A DNA stretch of 18,522 bases from Oscillospiraceae bacterium. GTDB lineage: Bacteria; Bacillota_A; Clostridia; Oscillospirales; CAG-272. Each line of letters starts with the position of its first letter. Position 1 is the first letter of the stretch. This document shows, one piece after another, positions 4,812 to 12,127 of this stretch. Below the pieces are notes generated by a model. That model was not told the origin of the DNA. It was given only the letters and a program-made list of their open reading frames with translations, and did no database searches. A program made the translations under genes and the position numbers. The stretch is taken from the NCBI GenBank assembly GCA_015064195.1, contig SVSO01000032.1:1-18522 (forward strand), written 5' to 3'.

Positions 4812-6621
4812 ATATCAGCGGAAGCTCCGTCATGCGCAGCTTGGCACAGCCGTAGGGGTACAGCGCGATCTCCTCCGCATCCCCGATGGGCGTGCGGGAT
4901 TCAGGTACCTTCGCACAGACGCTCTCAAAGCCGTCCTCCAATCCCCACGCGATCCTTCTGACCTGCGCGCGGATCACCACCGGCGGCTTCTCCGAATGGA
5001 AGGGGATCTCCGATACGCCGCGATGCTCCACGGTGAAAAAGGGCGAAGAGAGGGCGTAATTCCACGCGGATTTTGGGATATATTCAAAGTCGCAGTAGGG
5101 GAATTTGCGCTCCACACCGTTTTTTTCGTATTCGTGCATCTTTTTTTCGTATGCGACGGGCAGTGCGAACACCAGCGAGCCGCATTTCACGCTTTTCAGA
5201 TCATGGGGACGCGCCACAAGCTCCGGCACGGTTTCAAATGCGATGTCGATGCGCACCGTCTCGCCGGCGGGAATGGCGAATGTCAGCTCCTCCGCGGCGG
5301 CGGTCGGCTGGCCGTTTACCGTCAGATTCTTCGCGAAAGAGGGAATGCGCACCTTCAGCTGCATCTCTTTTTTGGCCGATGCGGTGTAGGACAGCTGATT
5401 TTCAAAGGGATAATTCGTCCGGAGCGTCACGGAAATGTCATCGGTCTTCAGGGATGACGGAATCCCAACAGCGGACAGCACCGTGTCATCCCGATGCAGG
5501 AAGGCGGACAGGGCGAATTTCGGCCACGCCTGATTGAAATTGGCGGTACAGCAGCCGTAGTTCGGCTCAAGTCCGAACAGATGCGCCTCGCTGTCGTTGG
5601 TGCGGAACAGAGAGCGTCCGGGGAACTTTTCGCAGGCGATCTGATTGCTCATCTGCAGATACTGATGCGCCCACATATCGTCGCTGATGGTGGCAGGCAG
5701 AGCATTGAACGCCAGCACCTCCAGCCGCTCCGCCCATTTTTTGTCGCCCGTGTGGGCATACAGCCATTCGTAGGAATACATCTGCTCCGCCACCGCGCAA
5801 AGCTCCGTGCCCTGGATCGGGCTGAGTCCGGACAGGCACTCGTCGCCGGTGAACAGCCCCACCGGTGTACCGTTGTATTCCCGCAGAACGGTGACAAGCT
5901 GCTCGGCGGCATCGGTGTAAGTCTCACCCAGCAGATCGGCGGACAGTGCCTCGGATTTGAGCATCATGGCAAGGTTGACGATGTGCGTCTCCAGCGTCCA
6001 TTTGTTGAGCGGCCGTTTCCAGCGTTCGGTGAACTGCCCATAATCCGCCCCCTGCGCCTTCAGGATCTCCGCAAGTCCGGCGATCCACGGCGCATCATAC
6101 CGCTCCGCGAGGAATCGGATGGCAACGAACGTCTCAAACCAACGGAATTTTCCCCAGCCAAAGAGGGCGATGGTGCCGGCAGACAGAAGATCGTAATAAT
6201 TCTTCAGCACCCGGTACACCACATCCGGGATCCGCTCATCGCCGGAGCATTCGTAATAGACCACCAGCACCTTGGAGATGAGCTGAACTGCCCATGAGTC
6301 GTAGGACGGGATCTTTTCGGCCTCGCAGGGACAGATCCAGCCGCTTGGCTGCTGTGCAGCGAGGATGGCATCGATGTAGCGTTTGGCACGGGCGATCATG
6401 TCTTCGTTTTCCAGAAGATAGGCGAGGGGAATGAAGCCGTCCAGCCAGTATGGGACGCGCTCCCAGCCCTCCGCATCCCCGCCGATCCACGAGCTGTCCC
6501 GCACATCGCGCCACACCTTGTCAAGATTGCCGCTGAGACCCTCCGCCTGAATTTCCAGCTGACGGCGGATCCATCCCTCCGGCTTCAGCTCCTTCGCGGT
6601 ATAAAAATTCCACTGATTCAT
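4810..6621 (-). CDS. GH127-like (DUF1680) glycosidase, probable beta-L-arabinofuranosidase
   Basis: 603 residues, cytoplasmic (no signal peptide). An alpha/alpha-barrel sequence with repeated aromatic/Trp-rich helices (GWGKFRWFETF near 155-165) is followed by a beta-sandwich from about 380. In GH127 a zinc-bound Cys nucleophile is held by one Glu and three Cys. The equivalents are visible here as E273 and C275 (GTELCAVAEQ) and C357-C358 (NYGCCTAN). Known GH127/GH146 enzymes release L-arabinofuranose from beta-linked arabino-oligosaccharides; the exact substrate is unknown here. AAAGGAG 6 nt before the ATG supports the start. It is a single-gene unit, divergent from an AraC regulator and opposite an arabinose-type kinase/epimerase pair, which fits an arabinose role. 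Related DUF1680 families without this activity exist. Confidence 0.82.
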   Translation of the reverse strand: MNQWNFYTAKELKPEGWIRRQLEIQAEGLSGNLDKVWRDVRDSSWIGGDAEGWERVPYWLDGFIPLAYLLENEDMIARAKRYIDAILAAQQPSGWICPCEAEKIPSYDSWAVQLISKVLVVYYECSGDERIPDVVYRVLKNYYDLLSAGTIALFGWGKFRWFETFVAIRFLAERYDAPWIAGLAEILKAQGADYGQFTERWKRPLNKWTLETHIVNLAMMLKSEALSADLLGETYTDAAEQLVTVLREYNGTPVGLFTGDECLSGLSPIQGTELCAVAEQMYSYEWLYAHTGDKKWAERLEVLAFNALPATISDDMWAHQYLQMSNQIACEKFPGRSLFRTNDSEAHLFGLEPNYGCCTANFNQAWPKFALSAFLHRDDTVLSAVGIPSSLKTDDISVTLRTNYPFENQLSYTASAKKEMQLKVRIPSFAKNLTVNGQPTAAAEELTFAIPAGETVRIDIAFETVPELVARPHDLKSVKCGSLVFALPVAYEKKMHEYEKNGVERKFPYCDFEYIPKSAWNYALSSPFFTVEHRGVSEIPFHSEKPPVVIRAQVRRIAWGLEDGFESVCAKVPESRTPIGDAEEIALYPYGCAKLRMTELPLI

Positions 6622-6651
6622 GATAAACTCCTTTGCAATAAGTTTGTATTT

Positions 6652-6680
6652 ATTATATCACACAAAATCTCCGCGATAAA
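6652..6680 (-). promoter_or_regulatory. Promoter of the GH127-like gene
   Basis: Minus strand TTTATC (6680-6675), 17 bp spacer, TATAAT (6657-6652). The weak -35 suggests a promoter that needs an activator, such as the divergent AraC-type protein (inference). TCACACAAA (plus strand 6658-6666) abuts its -10 box. Confidence 0.65.
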
Positions 6681-6701
6681 TGGGCAAAACGCCACAATAC
6701 A

Positions 6702-6730
6702 TTGACAAACTCACACAAATGTGCTATAAT
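6702..6730 (+). promoter_or_regulatory. Promoter of the araC-type regulator
   Basis: TTGACA (6702-6707), 17 bp spacer, TATAAT (6725-6730). The spacer contains TCACACAAA (6711-6719), an exact direct repeat of 6658-6666, and the dyad CACA-AA-TGTG (6714-6723). The octamer GATGCATC sits at 6732-6739, at the transcript start. These are candidate operator elements. Confidence 0.82.
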
Positions 6731-6758
6731 GGATGCATCTGTACGCGGGAGGCGAAAA

Positions 6759-7526
6759 ATGGCGGGGATCGATTTTGCAAAGCCGGTGACATACAAGGTC
6801 GCGGCACTGCGCTTTTTTGAAAAAAATGAGCATCACATCACGCGCTTCTGTCCGGATAATGTGCTGCTGCTGGTGTTTGACGGTGTGCTGCGCTTTTCCG
6901 AGGACGGCGTTCCGCGGGAGGTTCACGCGGGGGAGTATTATATTCAAAGGAAGAATTGCCATCAGACCGGCGAGACGGCCAGCGATGCACCCCAGTATCT
7001 CTACGTGCATTTTGACGGGGAGTGGACGGATGCGCCCGATGCGCTGGCATATGCGGGGCGGTACGATTATCCCCGGCTGTCGGAATTGATCGTGCGCATC
7101 GACGAGGCGGCGCACCAGAAGGTGTCCTGCAATGAGATGCAGTATCTGTTTCTCAAGCTGCTGCTGACCCTGCGGGATAAGCCTGCACGGAATCCGACGG
7201 CACAGCTTCTCTCCGGCTATATCGATCAAAATCTCACATCGATCACCTCTCTGTCGGATATCTGCGAGGCGTTTCACTACAGCAAAAACTACATCATCCG
7301 CATTTTCAACCGGGAATTCGGCCTATCGCCCATCCAGTATCTCAACGAGGCCAAGCTGCGCCGGGCCATGTATCTGCTGGAAACCACGTCCAAGCCCATC
7401 AAGGAGATCATGACGGAATGCGGCTACGGCGATTATCCCTATTTTTACAAGCGTTTTGTGGCGAAGACCGGCCTTTCTCCGCAGAAATGGCGGCGGAAGA
7501 TCCAGGAAAATCCGCTGTTTCAATAG
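6759..7526 (+). CDS. AraC-family transcriptional regulator
   Basis: 255 residues from the ATG at 6759, preceded by GGGAGG; the open frame extends upstream only into the promoter. The N-terminal half (about 1-135) is a cupin-like ligand domain (LLLVFDGVLRFSEDGVPREV, then HAGEYYIQR). The C-terminal half has two AraC-type HTH units, about 165-185 (SLSDICEAFHYSKNYIIRIF) and 213-235 (PIKEIMTECGYGDYPYFYKR), ending with GLSPQKWRRK. By position it would sense a sugar and control the divergent GH127-like gene and perhaps the downstream kinase-epimerase genes. No terminator is visible between it and the kinase, so read-through is possible. The ligand is unknown. Confidence 0.9.
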   Translation: MAGIDFAKPVTYKVAALRFFEKNEHHITRFCPDNVLLLVFDGVLRFSEDGVPREVHAGEYYIQRKNCHQTGETASDAPQYLYVHFDGEWTDAPDALAYAGRYDYPRLSELIVRIDEAAHQKVSCNEMQYLFLKLLLTLRDKPARNPTAQLLSGYIDQNLTSITSLSDICEAFHYSKNYIIRIFNREFGLSPIQYLNEAKLRRAMYLLETTSKPIKEIMTECGYGDYPYFYKRFVAKTGLSPQKWRRKIQENPLFQ

Positions 7527-7577
7527 ATTGTCACGAATCGTTCATGGATTTGTTGATTAAAATTCAAAAGTTGTGTC

Positions 7578-7606
7578 TTGCCATCCGATTCCATATCGGG
7601 TATAAT
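7578..7606 (+). promoter_or_regulatory. Promoter of the kinase-araD operon with dyad in the spacer
   Basis: TTGCCA (7578-7583), 17 bp spacer, TATAAT (7601-7606). Inside the spacer CCGAT (7585-7589) and ATCGG (7595-7599) form an inverted repeat around TCCAT, a possible operator. Confidence 0.65.
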
Positions 7607-7637
7607 GAAAGAAAAACTGTACAGAAAGGGTATCATC

Positions 7638-9182
7638 ATGAAAAAAATCCTGGGTATCGAGCTTGGCTCGACGAGAATCAAGGCGGTGCTGACCGACGAG
7701 TGCGCGGCAGTCATCGCGCAGGGAGCGTATGAATGGGAAAATCAGCTGGTGGATGGGCTTTGGTCGTATGCGCTGGCGGATGTGGAGACCGGTCTTCAGG
7801 CCAGCTTTGCGGCGCTTGCGGCGGATTATCGGGCAAAATTCGGCGAGCCGCTGACCGAGCTTGACGCGCTGGGCATCTCCGCCATGATGCACGGCTATTT
7901 GGCATTCGATGAGAAGGATGTACTGCTCGTGCCCTTCCGCACATGGCGCAACACCAACACCGAGCAGGCGGCAAATGAGCTGACGGAGCTGCTCAGCTTC
8001 AACATTCCCATGCGCTGGAGCGTTTCCCACTTCTATCAGGCGGTGCTTTCCGGCGAAGCGCACGTGAAGGATGTGAGCCATATCAACACGCTGTCGGGCT
8101 ATGTCCACTATCGGCTCACTGGCAGGCGTGTGCTGGGCATGGGCGATGCATCGGGTATGTTCCCCGTCAGCGGCGGCACTTACGACAGAGAAATGGCCGA
8201 GAAGTTCGACGCGCTCCTTGCAGAAAAGGGCGTGGATGCGCATCTTGCAGCGCTGTTTCCCACCGTGCTTGCCGCCGGTGAGGATGCGGGCGTGCTGACA
8301 GAAGAAGGCGCGGCATTCCTCGATCCCACCGGAACGCTTCGTCCCGGCGCGATCCTCTGCCCGCCGGAAGGTGATGCGGGTACGGGTATGGTGGCCACCA
8401 ACAGTGTGCGCACCGGCACGGCAAACGTTTCTGCTGGCACATCGGGCTTCCTGATGGCGGTGCTGAATCAGCCGCTGAGTCGGTATTATCCGGAGATCGA
8501 CGTGGTGACAACGCCGGACGGCGCGCCCACTGCCATGGTTCACGTGAACAATTTCGCGTCGGAGATCACGGCATGGTGCAATCTGTTCGCTGAGGTGATC
8601 GCACTTGGCGGCGGCACACCGGATCGGAACAGCCTGTTTGATGCGCTTTACAAAAAATCCGCGGAAGCCGATGCAGACTGCGGCGGGCTGGTGGGATACA
8701 ATTTCCTCGCCGCCGAGCCGATCTCCGGCGCGGACAAGGGTCTTCTCATGATCGCGCGGACTCCCGACGGCAAGCTGTCTCTTGCCAATTTCATGAAGAT
8801 GCACATTTATTCCTCTCTCGGTTCTCTGGCCATCGGATGCGAGATCCTGAACCGGGAAAACGTGAAGATCTCCAGCGTATGCGGTCACGGCGGCTTCTTC
8901 AAGACGCCGGTGGTGGGACAGAGTGCCATGTCAGCGGCAGTCGGCGCACCGGTGACAGTGATGAGCAATGCCGGAGAGGGCGGCGCATGGGGCATCGCGG
9001 TGCTGGCACTGTACGCCCTTGAAAAGAACGGCACGCTGGGCGATTTCCTTGACAGAATCTTCGCCGATGCCGCGTCTACCACAGTTTTTGCGGATGAGGC
9101 GGAAAAGGCGGCGTTCGGGCGGTTTATGAAGCAGTACAAGGCCGGACTTGGCGCACAGAAGCTGGCGGCGGAGGTGCTGTAA
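7638..9182 (+). CDS. FGGY-family carbohydrate kinase, probable L-ribulokinase-type
   Basis: 514 residues from the ATG at 7638, preceded by AGAAAGGG; the longer open frame begins inside the promoter. The first FGGY domain starts with the phosphate-binding strand [13 protein letters not shown] (5-17) and includes GISAMMHGY and the likely catalytic Asp246 in EGDAGTG. The second domain carries [11 protein letters not shown] (260-270) and [14 protein letters not shown], the ATP-binding elements. The family phosphorylates a ketose or similar sugar. The stop overlaps the araD ATG by one base (TAATG), so it probably makes L-ribulose 5-phosphate for AraD. It is not a close match to classic AraB as I know it, so xylulose or another pentulose remains possible. 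Cytoplasmic. Confidence 0.83.
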   Translation: MKKILGIELGSTRIKAVLTDECAAVIAQGAYEWENQLVDGLWSYALADVETGLQASFAALAADYRAKFGEPLTELDALGISAMMHGYLAFDEKDVLLVPFRTWRNTNTEQAANELTELLSFNIPMRWSVSHFYQAVLSGEAHVKDVSHINTLSGYVHYRLTGRRVLGMGDASGMFPVSGGTYDREMAEKFDALLAEKGVDAHLAALFPTVLAAGEDAGVLTEEGAAFLDPTGTLRPGAILCPPEGDAGTGMVATNSVRTGTANVSAGTSGFLMAVLNQPLSRYYPEIDVVTTPDGAPTAMVHVNNFASEITAWCNLFAEVIALGGGTPDRNSLFDALYKKSAEADADCGGLVGYNFLAAEPISGADKGLLMIARTPDGKLSLANFMKMHIYSSLGSLAIGCEILNRENVKISSVCGHGGFFKTPVVGQSAMSAAVGAPVTVMSNAGEGGAWGIAVLALYALEKNGTLGDFLDRIFADAASTTVFADEAEKAAFGRFMKQYKAGLGAQKLAAEVL

Positions 9183-9865
9183 TGCTGGAAGCGTTGAAGC
9201 AGCGGGTATTTGAGCAGAATCTTGCACTGGTGAAGCATGGACTTGTGGTACTGACATGGGGCAATGTTTCGGCGAAGGATGAGGAGAGCGGACTGATCGT
9301 CATCAAGCCCAGCGGTGTGCCCTACGATTCTATGAAGGCGGCGGATATGGTGGTTGTGGATACCGACGGGAATGCGGTGGAGGGTGACTTCCGCCCATCC
9401 AGCGACTTACCGACCCATCGGTATCTGTATAAGCAGTTTCCCATGCTCGGCGGAATTGTCCATACCCATTCCGCTTACGCCACCGCATTTGCTCAGAGCG
9501 GTCGGGAGATCCCCGCCTATGGCACGACCCACGCGGATGCATTCTACGGCAATGTACCCTGTGCGCGAGCGCTGACGGACGAGGAGATCGATGAAGCCTA
9601 TGAGTGGAACACGGGCAAGGTGATCGCTGAGGCTGTCAGCGATGCCGAAGCCATGCCGGCCATGCTGGTCAAAAATCACGGCGTGTTCACATGGGGCAAA
9701 TCTCCGGAAAAAGCGGTGGAAAATGCGGTGACGCTGGAGGAAGTGGCGAAGATGGCCATGTTCACCGAGCAGCTGAATCCCGGCGCGTCGGTCATCGGAC
9801 AGCATCTGCTGGATAAGCACTATTTCCGCAAGCACGGCAAAAACGCATACTACGGGCAGATATAA
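9182..9865 (+). CDS. araD: L-ribulose-5-phosphate 4-epimerase (class II aldolase fold)
   Basis: 227 residues, the family's usual length. AraD converts L-ribulose 5-phosphate to D-xylulose 5-phosphate, which enters the pentose phosphate pathway. Zinc ligands are visible at H94 and H96 (IVHTHS) and H166 (KNHGVFTWG), with D75 in [12 protein letters not shown] (27-30), KPSG (42-45) and D119 in TTHADAFYG match the phosphate-binding and catalytic parts. The C-terminal Tyr (YYGQ, 224-225) corresponds to the acid/base Tyr of Escherichia coli AraD. An unusual point is Ala120 in HADAFYG, where E. coli and many others have Tyr. It is translationally coupled to the upstream kinase. An arabinose isomerase is not in the window. 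Fuculose-aldolase relatives are less likely given the motifs. Confidence 0.93.
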   Translation: MLEALKQRVFEQNLALVKHGLVVLTWGNVSAKDEESGLIVIKPSGVPYDSMKAADMVVVDTDGNAVEGDFRPSSDLPTHRYLYKQFPMLGGIVHTHSAYATAFAQSGREIPAYGTTHADAFYGNVPCARALTDEEIDEAYEWNTGKVIAEAVSDAEAMPAMLVKNHGVFTWGKSPEKAVENAVTLEEVAKMAMFTEQLNPGASVIGQHLLDKHYFRKHGKNAYYGQI

Positions 9866-9868
9866 ACA

Positions 9869-9902
9869 AAAAATCAGCGATGCGGATGCATCGCTGATTT
9901 TT
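9869..9902. terminator. Bidirectional terminator between araD and the GH106-like gene
   Basis: Arms of 15 bp (9869-9883 and 9888-9902) with loop GGAT, flanked by five A on one side and five T on the other. It serves both converging units, 3 nt after the araD stop and 5 nt from the stop of the minus-strand gene. Confidence 0.92.
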
Positions 9903-9907
9903 CATAT

Positions 9908-11998
9908 TCACTCCATAAGCCCGTATGCAATGCGGTGTTCGGTGAACCGATTGGCCGCACTGCCGGTCACTTTCAGAAGAATGCGGTTTTCGCCCGGCAT
10001 CAGATGCCCGGTCAGCCGGAATTCATGAGCATTCCAGAGGCTCACATCCACGAATTCGCCGTTGACGAAGCATTCCACCATTTCTTCGGCGTGAACTTTG
10101 ATCCAAAGCTCCTTATCCGGTGTGGAAACGGTCAGCCTGCCGGTGTAGGTCTTGACAAACTTCTCCTCATCGTCATCGGTGAGGGTGAATTCCATGTCCG
10201 CATAGGTTCTCGCCGGTTTCGCCGCCGCCGGGAAATCGCCCGCGTCATCGAGAATGTACAGGATGCTTCCCCGGACTTCGAGATCAATGTCAAAGTGCGT
10301 GCGTCCGTCCGCAATACGGCTCGTCTCCCGCCAGTATTCGCCGCGCCAGAGATCGTAGGCGATCAGTGTCGTTTCGCCGTCGATCGATGCGGCTGTGCGG
10401 ATCGCATCCTCGCCCTCGTTGGTGACAAACATCATCCGAACCCCCGCTTTTTTCAGCCGGGAGACGCGCAGGGTTGGGCAGGGCTTATCCGTATACAGAT
10501 CGCGGTAGGGCAGATCACCGACGCCGGTTATCTTTTTCACCCCGGTGATGCGCCCCTGATCGTCGCACAATACGTATGAATACGCATTGCCGTTCACGGC
10601 CAGCGTATCGCCGGTGAGCATTTCCTCACGGAAATCGCCGTAGGGGAGATAATTGAATTCCACCTGATTCTGATAGAATTCGCGCACGGCTTCAATGCGC
10701 ATATCGCGGTTTTTGCACATGACGCAGACCTTGGCTTCGTTGACCGAATCGGTCATGATGTACGACACGCGCTTCATGTAGTCTGCGATCTTTGCGTAAT
10801 GCTCCCACCAGATGTTGTTCGGGCCTACATCCGGCGGCCGCTCATCCTTGCGCGCACCGGCCACGCTGTAGAAGAAGGCATGGGGGATGAACAGATTGAC
10901 GCCGCGCACGCCCAGATAATCGATGTACCATTTCATATCCGCGCCGGGGAAATACCACGGGATGTTGTCGCGCACACATACGCCGAAGCATTCATTGGAA
11001 TTGCGCCGGCTGCCCCGGATCCGCGCCGCATCGGAGGAGCATTTGCCCTGCGCACTCTCACCGCTTCCGAGGGGATCTCCCTCCGGTGCGATCCAGCGAA
11101 GCACCATGTCCTGACCGGGAATGTCAAAATACCGCTCGCATTCGATGTCGTCGCCCTTGTGGGGATGTCCCATCAGCGCAATGCCGTGATCGGCGCAGAA
11201 GCGATGGAGGGATGCGTAATACACATCCTGCTCGCGCTGGTAGACCATTTTCATGTACAGTGCAGTGCCGGCATTGTGCTTGCCGGTGAACAGGCCCTCC
11301 AGCTCCGAAAGCTTGCCGCCTGCGCGGACAAATTCATCTTCAAAGCCCCATGTCCATGGGAAGCAGTGCCCTCGGTTACCGCGGCCCAGCATGGACGGCT
11401 CGTCGGTGAAAAAGCCAATGACGGTGCTGCCGAAATATTCACCCACCACCTCGTAATAGCGCTCATGGGTCAGGCGGATGAAGGTGTCCACCGCGTCCTG
11501 CGACAGAAGATCGGCGGCGGGCGGTGCATTTTCCTCGCCGTCATCCTCGCCGAAGTGGATGCCGCGGATGGTGCCGCCGCTTTTTACCTGCACGATGTGC
11601 CGCCCGTCCGCAAGGCTGACGATGAGCCGGCCTTCGGTGGGATCGTCGGTCAGAATGATCGCCTGCGATGCGTAGTCGGGATTTTCCTTCACGACCAGAC
11701 CGTGGGCACTGCCGGAGGGGTACATGGCTTCATCGTACAGCACGATGACCATGCCGAGCTTTGCAGCCGTTTCGACCGCCAGCCGGATATAGTGCATGAA
11801 TTTGTCCGAAAGATAGGGGATCGATTCGGGCACGCCGATGCGCGGATGAAGCACCACGCCGGATACGCCCTTGTCGTTGAAATCCGTCAGCTGTCGGACG
11901 ATCTCCTCATCGGAAAATTCGTCGTTGAGAAACCAGAAGGGGATCGGCGTGAACTCCTTGCCGGGATCTGTGATTTTTTGAATGAGAGATTGTATCAA
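9908..11998 (-). CDS. GH106-like glycoside hydrolase (possible alpha-L-rhamnosidase), TTG start
   Basis: 696 residues with no signal peptide. The N-terminal pattern resembles GH106-type barrels: PIPFWFLNDEFSDEEIVRQL (18-37), DKGVSGVVLHPR, VIVLYDEAMYPSG (84-96), then GFFTDEPSMLG (195-205), GHPH (277-280) and RRNSNECFG (331-339, Glu336). Asp198/Glu199 and Glu336 are candidate active-site residues. The C-terminal 100 or so residues look like a jelly-roll sugar-binding domain (WIKVHAEEMVECFVNGEFVD). GH106 enzymes remove alpha-L-rhamnose, but this protein is shorter than typical members, so the substrate is open. The start is TTG at 11998, with AGGTG 6 nt before it; no upstream or nearby ATG would keep the barrel start. 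It has its own promoter and is not in the operon to its right. Confidence 0.72.
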   Translation of the reverse strand: MIQSLIQKITDPGKEFTPIPFWFLNDEFSDEEIVRQLTDFNDKGVSGVVLHPRIGVPESIPYLSDKFMHYIRLAVETAAKLGMVIVLYDEAMYPSGSAHGLVVKENPDYASQAIILTDDPTEGRLIVSLADGRHIVQVKSGGTIRGIHFGEDDGEENAPPAADLLSQDAVDTFIRLTHERYYEVVGEYFGSTVIGFFTDEPSMLGRGNRGHCFPWTWGFEDEFVRAGGKLSELEGLFTGKHNAGTALYMKMVYQREQDVYYASLHRFCADHGIALMGHPHKGDDIECERYFDIPGQDMVLRWIAPEGDPLGSGESAQGKCSSDAARIRGSRRNSNECFGVCVRDNIPWYFPGADMKWYIDYLGVRGVNLFIPHAFFYSVAGARKDERPPDVGPNNIWWEHYAKIADYMKRVSYIMTDSVNEAKVCVMCKNRDMRIEAVREFYQNQVEFNYLPYGDFREEMLTGDTLAVNGNAYSYVLCDDQGRITGVKKITGVGDLPYRDLYTDKPCPTLRVSRLKKAGVRMMFVTNEGEDAIRTAASIDGETTLIAYDLWRGEYWRETSRIADGRTHFDIDLEVRGSILYILDDAGDFPAAAKPARTYADMEFTLTDDDEEKFVKTYTGRLTVSTPDKELWIKVHAEEMVECFVNGEFVDVSLWNAHEFRLTGHLMPGENRILLKVTGSAANRFTEHRIAYGLME

Positions 11999-12032
11999 AT
12001 CTCACACCTGCCTTTCTGCTGTTTATACAGCT

Positions 12033-12061
12033 ATTATACACCATTTTTCGCGGCGTGTCAA
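12033..12061 (-). promoter_or_regulatory. Consensus promoter of the GH106-like gene
   Basis: Minus strand TTGACA (12061-12056), 17 bp spacer, TATAAT (12038-12033). It starts only 14 bp past the T-run of the preceding operon's terminator, so the two units are tightly packed but insulated. Confidence 0.88.
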
Positions 12062-12074
12062 GGCATCGCGGGAT

Positions 12075-12108
12075 AAAAATGCCGGGAGAATGCAGTGCAT
12101 TCTCCCGG
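12075..12108 (-). terminator. Terminator of the DUF5107-to-lipoprotein operon
   Basis: CCGGGAGAATGC and its complement (12082-12093 / 12097-12108) form a 12 bp stem with a 3 nt loop. On the minus strand it is followed by CATTTTTAT. It lies 20 nt after the lipoprotein stop. The plus strand has a weaker TTTT at 12112-12115. Confidence 0.88.
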
Positions 12109-12127
12109 TGCTTTTGAATTTCAGAGC

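Noticed and set aside
7557..8888. A 443-residue minus-strand open frame opposite the FGGY kinase
   Set aside because: Shadow frame; the opposite strand carries clear FGGY motifs, a promoter and a ribosome binding site.
10799..12076. A 425-residue plus-strand open frame opposite the GH106-like gene
   Set aside because: Shadow frame that runs through the promoter of the minus-strand gene; no ribosome binding site or recognisable motifs.
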